Shown here in pieces: positions 7,769 to 11,669 of a stretch of 11,669 nucleotides of DNA (positions are counted from its first letter, which is position 1; every line of letters begins with the position of its first letter). The stretch is from Acidobacteriota bacterium (lineage in GTDB: Bacteria > Acidobacteriota > Thermoanaerobaculia > Thermoanaerobaculales > Thermoanaerobaculaceae). The translations under genes were made by a program, and so were the position numbers. Below the pieces are notes generated by a model. The model saw only the letters and a program-made list of their open reading frames with translations, was not told where the DNA came from and did no database searches. The DNA is taken from positions 1-11,669 of the forward strand of contig JAJXUY010000021.1 in NCBI GenBank assembly GCA_021782525.1, in the 5' to 3' direction.

Positions 7769-8356
7769 TCAGCTGCGGCGCAGGAAGATGAAACCTGCGG
7801 CCGCGAGCAGGGCCGCCAGTCCCACCAAGCCCGCCCAGCCCAGCGTCGGGACAGGGATGCCGAACTGCTCGTTGTCCACTCTGAGGAACGCGGCGCCCCC
7901 TGGCGGGCCGGCGGCCGCGGCGATCAACCGGATGTTGATCGAGTGAGCGCCGGCCGCGAGTGGGATGCTGGCCCAGCTGAAATCTGGGTGGTCGGCCCAC
8001 GCCGCGTCCGGCGTCCCCACGAAATAGCCGTCGTTCTTCGGCACCGACGTCGTCGCGATCAGCGTCGTCCCGTCGCGCACCTCGAACTGGTCACCGTCGA
8101 TGTAGCAGTCCACCACCGAGAGGTAGCCCGGCTGGGTCAAGGTGAACGTGAAGGGATTCTCGGCAGCGTCGGTCGGTGGCGCGGCGCTCCACGAGAACTG
8201 CTGCCAACCGGAGGCCACGGTGATGGGACCCATCACCCGTGCCGTCATGTGGTGCGAGTCCACCAACCCGTTGTTGTTCGCCAGCGCCAGTCCCCCACCC
8301 GCCGCTGCGACCAGACAGAACACCACCAACCCACCCAACCACAAACCTCTGCGCAT
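7769..8356 (-). CDS. Exported IPTL-CTERM sorted protein of unknown function
   Basis: 195 residues. N-terminal signal peptide: MRRG, hydrophobic run 5-25, likely cleavage after ALA (24-26). The middle is a probable beta-rich domain (GDQFEVRDG, TTSVP, DFSW, LAAGAHSINIRL, GGAAFLRVD) of the kind seen in other PEP-/IPTL-CTERM proteins. The C-terminus VPTLGWAG (169-176), followed by a hydrophobic helix and FLRRS, fits the IPTL-CTERM signal handled by an exosortase-like system, so surface display or sorting through the envelope is expected. The start is secure: AAGGAGG lies six bases before ATG 8354-8356. It appears to have its own promoter (8384-8413) and lies between the cyclase gene and the peptide/exporter pair on the same strand. 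Whether it belongs to the RiPP locus or is an insertion cannot be told from the sequence. Confidence 0.85.
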   Translation of the reverse strand: MRRGLWLGGLVVFCLVAAAGGGLALANNNGLVDSHHMTARVMGPITVASGWQQFSWSAAPPTDAAENPFTFTLTQPGYLSVVDCYIDGDQFEVRDGTTLIATTSVPKNDGYFVGTPDAAWADHPDFSWASIPLAAGAHSINIRLIAAAAGPPGGAAFLRVDNEQFGIPVPTLGWAGLVGLAALLAAAGFIFLRRS

Positions 8357-8383
8357 ATCCGCCCTCCTTCAGACCGTACGAAA

Positions 8384-8413
8384 CCTATAACTCCTGGAAG
8401 CTCGAAAAGCCAA
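8384..8413 (-). promoter_or_regulatory. Candidate promoter of the IPTL-CTERM gene
   Basis: Minus strand TTGGCT (8408-8413), 18-bp spacer, TATAGG (8384-8389), within an AT-rich patch (8370-8450) that contrasts with the surrounding GC-rich DNA. The predicted start is near 8377, leaving a short leader containing the strong Shine-Dalgarno. A perfect TTGACA (8458-8463) lies further up but is only 12 bp from TATAGA, so it is a poor pair. Confidence 0.45.
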
Positions 8414-8540
8414 AACAACTATTGCATTGTTCTCATCTTTCTATAGATCAGAACCCGTGTCAAGAGCCTACCGTCTGCAGGTGCCCGTCATCGTGACCTC
8501 ACCAAACGCATGTCCTTGCAGCGACCTCGCTGGAGTCCTG

Positions 8541-8558
8541 CGCCGGCCTCTGCCGGCG
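8541..8558 (-). terminator. Perfect 7-bp hairpin after the cyclase gene
   Basis: CGCCGGC-agag-GCCGGCG on the minus strand, about 30 bp beyond the cyclase stop, with no T-run. It lies in the 233-bp gap before the IPTL-CTERM gene (8357-8589), which otherwise holds only that gene's promoter region. Confidence 0.35.
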
Positions 8559-8589
8559 ACAGCCCTTCCAGGACCGCTGGATCGTCGGG

Positions 8590-10440
8590 TTACCGCTCCT
8601 GCAACAACGCCTCTGGCGCCACCGAGCTGGCCGAGCCGGGCGTTTCGGCGGCGAACCGCTCACAGAGTCGCTCAGCGATGACGAGCATTCCGAAGGCGTC
8701 AAAGCTGCTGGCGCCCTCGTCGGCGGCCACCTCGGCGCGCATCCGCTCGGCCTCACCAGCCACGACGAGGCGGCGTGCGATCAGGCACCACGACGCCACA
8801 TTCTCGCGGCTCGCGAGCTCGCGGAGCCCGCGACGGATCGGAGGGTGGAGGTCCGAGAGATCGCGCCGCCCGATGACCGAGGTCGGCAGCAGGCCCTCCA
8901 TGGCCACACGGAGAAGGTGTTTCGGAAGCTTGCCCGACATGAACGCGCGGCCCGGCGTCCGGAACGCGAACTCGATCACGTCGAGATCGTGGAACGGGCT
9001 CCTCATCTCGACGCCCGCACGAGCTGCAACCAACTCGGAGCTGGAGGAGAAGCTCAGCGCGCGTAGCAACGCCAGCCTGTTCTCGAGAGCCACACCGGCC
9101 CGCGAGCCGGTGCGTGATAGCGGCCGGCGCGGAAGCGCCGCTCGGCGAGCCGGGGGCAGCCACGCGGGTGCGCCACGACCTCGCCGCCAGGGGAACCCCG
9201 CCATCGGGGCAAGGGCACCACGAAGAAGCTCACGCCCGCTCATGTGCCTGGTACCCGACGACAGGCGTCGCGCGTCGGTCAGCACTCGCAGCAGGTGCCC
9301 CCGCCGCAGCTCGTCGCCGAGGTAATGCGGTGTCCCGGTGAGCCACTCATCGCCGCCGAAGCCGAAATAGAGGACCCGCCACCCTCTCTCCCTGGCAGCA
9401 GCCATGAAGAGCGGCCCGTGGTACAGCGTCGCGAGGAACGGGCCCTCGGCCTCCCTCGCAAGCGCCTCGTTGAGGTCGAACGGCGCTACGGCCGTGGCAT
9501 CGACGGAGACGCCCTCGCCTCCAGTCATCGTGAGGATCTCGCCGACCAGCGCCGACTCGTCGCAGGCGAAACCGGGAAAAGCGAGCGTGACCGCGTCGAC
9601 GAGGCCCGCGCGGCGATCACCTTGCTGTGCACGGCGCCTCGTCAGCGCCCAGATCGTGGGCGAGTCCATCCCACCGCTGAGCGCCACCGCCCCCGGCATT
9701 GCCGCGAGCGTACGGCCGACCGCCCGGTCGAGAATCGTGCGTAGCTCCTCGGCGTATGAGGCCTCGTCGCGGCCCCGCGCCGGCTCCTCCCGCGGCGGCT
9801 CCCAATACGCGGTGCGCCGCGGCTCTCCATCCGGCCAGGCCAGCGGAAACACGTAGCCATGTCCCGGGACAACTTGGCGGACGCCGAGAAACATCGTGTC
9901 GCCGCCGTCACCGTACCGGTACACCAACCAGCTCGCGAGGAACGCCTCGTCGAGCCTCGGCGGCCTGCCGGAACCCACCAGGACCTGGCCGATCTCCGAA
10001 GCCACGTAACTTCGGCCTGCGTCGCACTGGAAAAACAGTGGGCGCATACCGTACACGTCGCGCGCCGCCGTCACCGTACTGGTGCGCCGGTCAGCGATCA
10101 CGGCGGCAAACTCACCGCGCAGCCCGGCGAACGCTCTCTTCCCCCACGCCTCGAACGCCACCGCCAGTCGATCGGCGTCGCTGAGCGAGCCGCGCAGATC
10201 CAGTCCGCTGTCGCCGGCCAGCTCGTCCCAGTTCCCGATCCAGCCGGTGAAGGCCACAGTCAGGTGGCCACGCTGCGCGAGCGAGGCGTCGTCACCACGC
10301 GCCTGCACGCCTAGTGCCACACCCCCATCGACGTGCCGCGCGGGTACGCCCCGATACGGTGAGCACGCCAGCATCCGCTCCAGCCGCTCGGGTAGCTCAG
10401 GATCGCCCGCTTCGCCGAACACGGCCAGGATTGCGCCCAT
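8590..10440 (-). CDS. Asparagine-synthetase-like macrolactam cyclase (lasso C-protein type)
   Basis: 616 residues with AsnB architecture: an N-terminal glutamine-amidotransferase-like domain (about 1-200, with LRGEFAAVIADRR and ARDVYGMRPLFF) and a C-terminal ATP-pyrophosphatase domain. The latter has the PP-loop SGGMDS (255-260), FGFGGDEW (359-366), MRSPFHDLDVIEFAF (479-493) and SGKLPKHLLRVA (502-513). Residue 2 is Gly (MGAILAVFG), not the catalytic Cys of glutamine-dependent enzymes, so it should not release ammonia from glutamine. This is typical of McjC-type enzymes, which adenylate an Asp/Glu side chain and close the ring with the peptide N-terminus. The start follows the kinase stop by four bases, with GGGAGGGG upstream, implying translational coupling. 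A role in cell-surface glycan amidation (WbpS/AsnB-like) is the main alternative. Confidence 0.85.
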   Translation of the reverse strand: MGAILAVFGEAGDPELPERLERMLACSPYRGVPARHVDGGVALGVQARGDDASLAQRGHLTVAFTGWIGNWDELAGDSGLDLRGSLSDADRLAVAFEAWGKRAFAGLRGEFAAVIADRRTSTVTAARDVYGMRPLFFQCDAGRSYVASEIGQVLVGSGRPPRLDEAFLASWLVYRYGDGGDTMFLGVRQVVPGHGYVFPLAWPDGEPRRTAYWEPPREEPARGRDEASYAEELRTILDRAVGRTLAAMPGAVALSGGMDSPTIWALTRRRAQQGDRRAGLVDAVTLAFPGFACDESALVGEILTMTGGEGVSVDATAVAPFDLNEALAREAEGPFLATLYHGPLFMAAARERGWRVLYFGFGGDEWLTGTPHYLGDELRRGHLLRVLTDARRLSSGTRHMSGRELLRGALAPMAGFPWRRGRGAPAWLPPARRAALPRRPLSRTGSRAGVALENRLALLRALSFSSSSELVAARAGVEMRSPFHDLDVIEFAFRTPGRAFMSGKLPKHLLRVAMEGLLPTSVIGRRDLSDLHPPIRRGLRELASRENVASWCLIARRLVVAGEAERMRAEVAADEGASSFDAFGMLVIAERLCERFAAETPGSASSVAPEALLQER

Positions 10441-10444
10441 CGCC

Positions 10445-11434
10445 TCATCCCCTCCCGGACCACGTGCGCGCCAGCAGCTCGCGGATCACGATCGCGGGAG
10501 CGCGCAGGAGTTGCTCGCCGTCGCGCACGGCCGAGCACCGGGCCGACTCGGCGATCGCCGCGAGCGCCGGCAGGACGCGGGCGCGTTCCTCGCGGTAGCG
10601 GCCGCTGGCGAACAGCGAGCTGGAGGCGGAGATCAGCGCCGCCAGCGCCGCCGCCTGGCTCAGCGGGCGCACCTCGGCCGCCGACGCGGTGCGCTCCCCG
10701 TCGAGGAACCACACCACATCGGGGGCGATCAGCGCGGCGAAGCGCCCCGGCGCGTCGGCGCGGCGCAGCACCCGCCGGCCCGGCCCCGCGCCCATGGTCG
10801 TGAATCGCTCGCGGAGGTCGTCCGGGATCAGCTCGAAGCTGCCCTCGCGCACGAACACGTCGCGGCGCAGCGCGCCGATCTCCGGCCGGCCGGGCGCGCC
10901 CCCGACGAGGAGGAAGTCGTCCGACACCACCCGGCCGCCGGCGTGCAGCACCGCCAGCGCCAGCGTCGACTTGCCGGCCATCGTGTCGCCCACCGCCAGC
11001 ACGCCGACGCCGTCGATCTCCGCCGCCATCGCGTGCAGCGGCACGCGCCCGGCCAGCGCCATCGCCTGCGTCAGCGCCGCGCCGATCAGCTCCCCGACCT
11101 CGAACGGGCCGGCCGCGGGCGCCGTGGCGACCCGCGCCACTCGGGCGCCCGGCGCGATCCAGACGACCCCGCCGCGGTTGACCAGCGCGTCACCCTGGGG
11201 GCCGGCGACGCGCGTGAGAGCTTCGGGGCGTGACTCGGCGCCGGCGCAGGCCGCCTGCGCGTTTTCCGACCAGGACTCGCGCACGATCCGGTAGGGATCG
11301 CCGGCGGCGCCGGCCTCGACGACCTCGAGCCGCCACCCCTCCTCCAGCTCAGCCAGCTCGGCCGGGGAGAAACCCTCGAACGCAACCTGAACCTCCGGCG
11401 CCTCGGCCGATGCCAGCGTGACCGTGTCGTGCAT
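10445..11434 (-). CDS. HPr kinase-like ATP-binding protein (RiPP-associated HprK homologue)
   Basis: 329 residues from ATG 11432-11434. The C-terminal half resembles the HprK catalytic domain: PLHAMAAE (132-139), P-loop GDTMAGKST (149-157) and VVSDDFLLV (169-177), the acidic pair seen in HprK kinases. The N-terminal 110 residues are not recognised and no HPr-binding module is evident. HprK homologues in lasso clusters (ThcoK, PsmK) phosphorylate the precursor's C-terminal Ser; the candidate peptide here ends in Pro, so the target, if peptidic, must be another residue such as Ser42 or a Thr. An in-frame ATG nine bases upstream (11443) is also possible. The frame stays open to 11590, but that extension would overlap the divergent plus-strand gene. 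First gene of a unit with the cyclase (4-bp gap). Confidence 0.8.
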   Translation of the reverse strand: MHDTVTLASAEAPEVQVAFEGFSPAELAELEEGWRLEVVEAGAAGDPYRIVRESWSENAQAACAGAESRPEALTRVAGPQGDALVNRGGVVWIAPGARVARVATAPAAGPFEVGELIGAALTQAMALAGRVPLHAMAAEIDGVGVLAVGDTMAGKSTLALAVLHAGGRVVSDDFLLVGGAPGRPEIGALRRDVFVREGSFELIPDDLRERFTTMGAGPGRRVLRRADAPGRFAALIAPDVVWFLDGERTASAAEVRPLSQAAALAALISASSSLFASGRYREERARVLPALAAIAESARCSAVRDGEQLLRAPAIVIRELLARTWSGRG

Positions 11435-11469
11435 CGCGCGCATCTTCGCACACCAGCGCCGGCCGCGGG

Positions 11470-11475
11470 TACAAT
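11470..11475 (+). promoter_or_regulatory. Candidate -10 box for the divergent right-edge gene
   Basis: TACAAT (one mismatch to consensus) lies 12 bases before ATG 11488. The only -35-like match, TTCGCA (11445-11450), is 19 bp upstream, so the promoter is weak by consensus; the leader would be about six bases. Confidence 0.3.
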
Positions 11476-11487
11476 CGCGGCGCAACG

Positions 11488-11669
11488 ATGGACGCGCCCA
11501 CGAGCACCGCCACCGCATCCGCGACCGGCGCGCGGCCGGCGGCCGGAAGGTTCCGCTCGCCCGCCGACGTGCGCTGGTTCGTGGCGGCACTGCGGCGGGC
11601 CCGGGTCATCCGGCGCCGGCTGGCCGAGCCACTCCCCGGCACGGTCGCGGGGCTCGCGGCGATGGCGCC
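11488..11669 (+). CDS. 5' end of a divergent unidentified gene (cut by right edge)
   Basis: Open from ATG 11488 to the edge: 60 complete codons, third positions G or C in all but four, which argues for real coding. The translation has an Ala/Thr-rich start, then FRSPADVRWFVAALRR and a basic amphipathic segment RARVIRRRLAEPLP, then GTVAGLAAMA. I do not recognise it. Position and the helix-rich, Arg/Leu-rich start are compatible with the N-terminus of a lasso B2-type protein, but nothing catalytic is visible. It is divergent from the HprK-like gene across about 53 bp. Confidence 0.5.
   Translation, partial: MDAPTSTATASATGARPAAGRFRSPADVRWFVAALRRARVIRRRLAEPLPGTVAGLAAMA

Noticed and set aside
7384..7791. 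Plus-strand 135-codon open frame opposite the peptide gene
   Set aside because: No ribosome-binding site, no recognisable features, and it overlaps the 3' end of the IPTL-CTERM gene; the minus-strand peptide fits its context better.
8440..8463. TTGACA ... TATAGA as a minus-strand promoter
   Set aside because: Both hexamers are good but only 12 bp apart, too short for a sigma70 promoter; the pair at 8384-8413 has acceptable spacing.
11435..11590. N-terminal extension of the HprK-like protein to 11590
   Set aside because: Would overlap the divergent plus-strand gene and its -10 box; the extension is Arg/Ala-rich with no family character.

Overview
The window is GC-rich DNA (roughly 70 % GC by eye, with strong G/C preference at third codon positions) from a Gram-negative-type bacterium. 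A B-type (diheme, two-subunit) succinate dehydrogenase, an IPTL-CTERM surface protein and lasso-like RiPP genes fit Acidobacteriota (Thermoanaerobaculia-like) or a related deltaproteobacterial or gemmatimonad lineage. This placement is inferred from gene content, not from a phylogenetic marker.

Layout. (1) 1-2582, minus strand: sdhC then sdhA, a respiratory operon with a recognisable promoter at 2653-2680. sdhA runs off the left edge, probably only a codon or so before its end, and sdhB should follow outside the window. (2) 2583-5472: a repeat-rich accessory island. A single plus-strand gene (3564-4724) encodes an AAA_14/DUF4143 ATPase. It is bracketed on both sides by copies of a structured repeat of about 160-170 bp with 19-bp inverted arms. 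Near-identical copies lie left and right of the gene, and C/T-rich low-complexity tracts and a strong palindrome lie between it and the next gene. (3) 5473-11434, minus strand: an apparent peptide natural-product (RiPP, lasso-like) locus. In transcription order it has an HPr-kinase-like protein, an asparagine-synthetase-like ATP-dependent cyclase without the glutaminase cysteine, an exported IPTL-CTERM protein, a 57-residue peptide with a YxxPxF leader-like motif and a Gly-rich tail, and an ABC exporter. (4) 11488-11669, plus strand: the 5' end of a divergent gene running off the right edge.

How it may work together (inference): the small peptide (7378-7551) would be the precursor. The Asn-synthetase homologue would adenylate a side-chain carboxylate and close a macrolactam, the HprK-like kinase would phosphorylate or otherwise tailor the peptide, and the ABC protein would export it. 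The RRE (B1) and cysteine protease (B2) partners of a classical lasso system are not seen; the divergent right-edge gene is one place where one could begin. Hairpins at 8541-8558 and 7697-7721, and a good promoter before the IPTL-CTERM gene, suggest the locus is read as two or three transcripts. The sdh genes and the ATPase island appear functionally unrelated to it.
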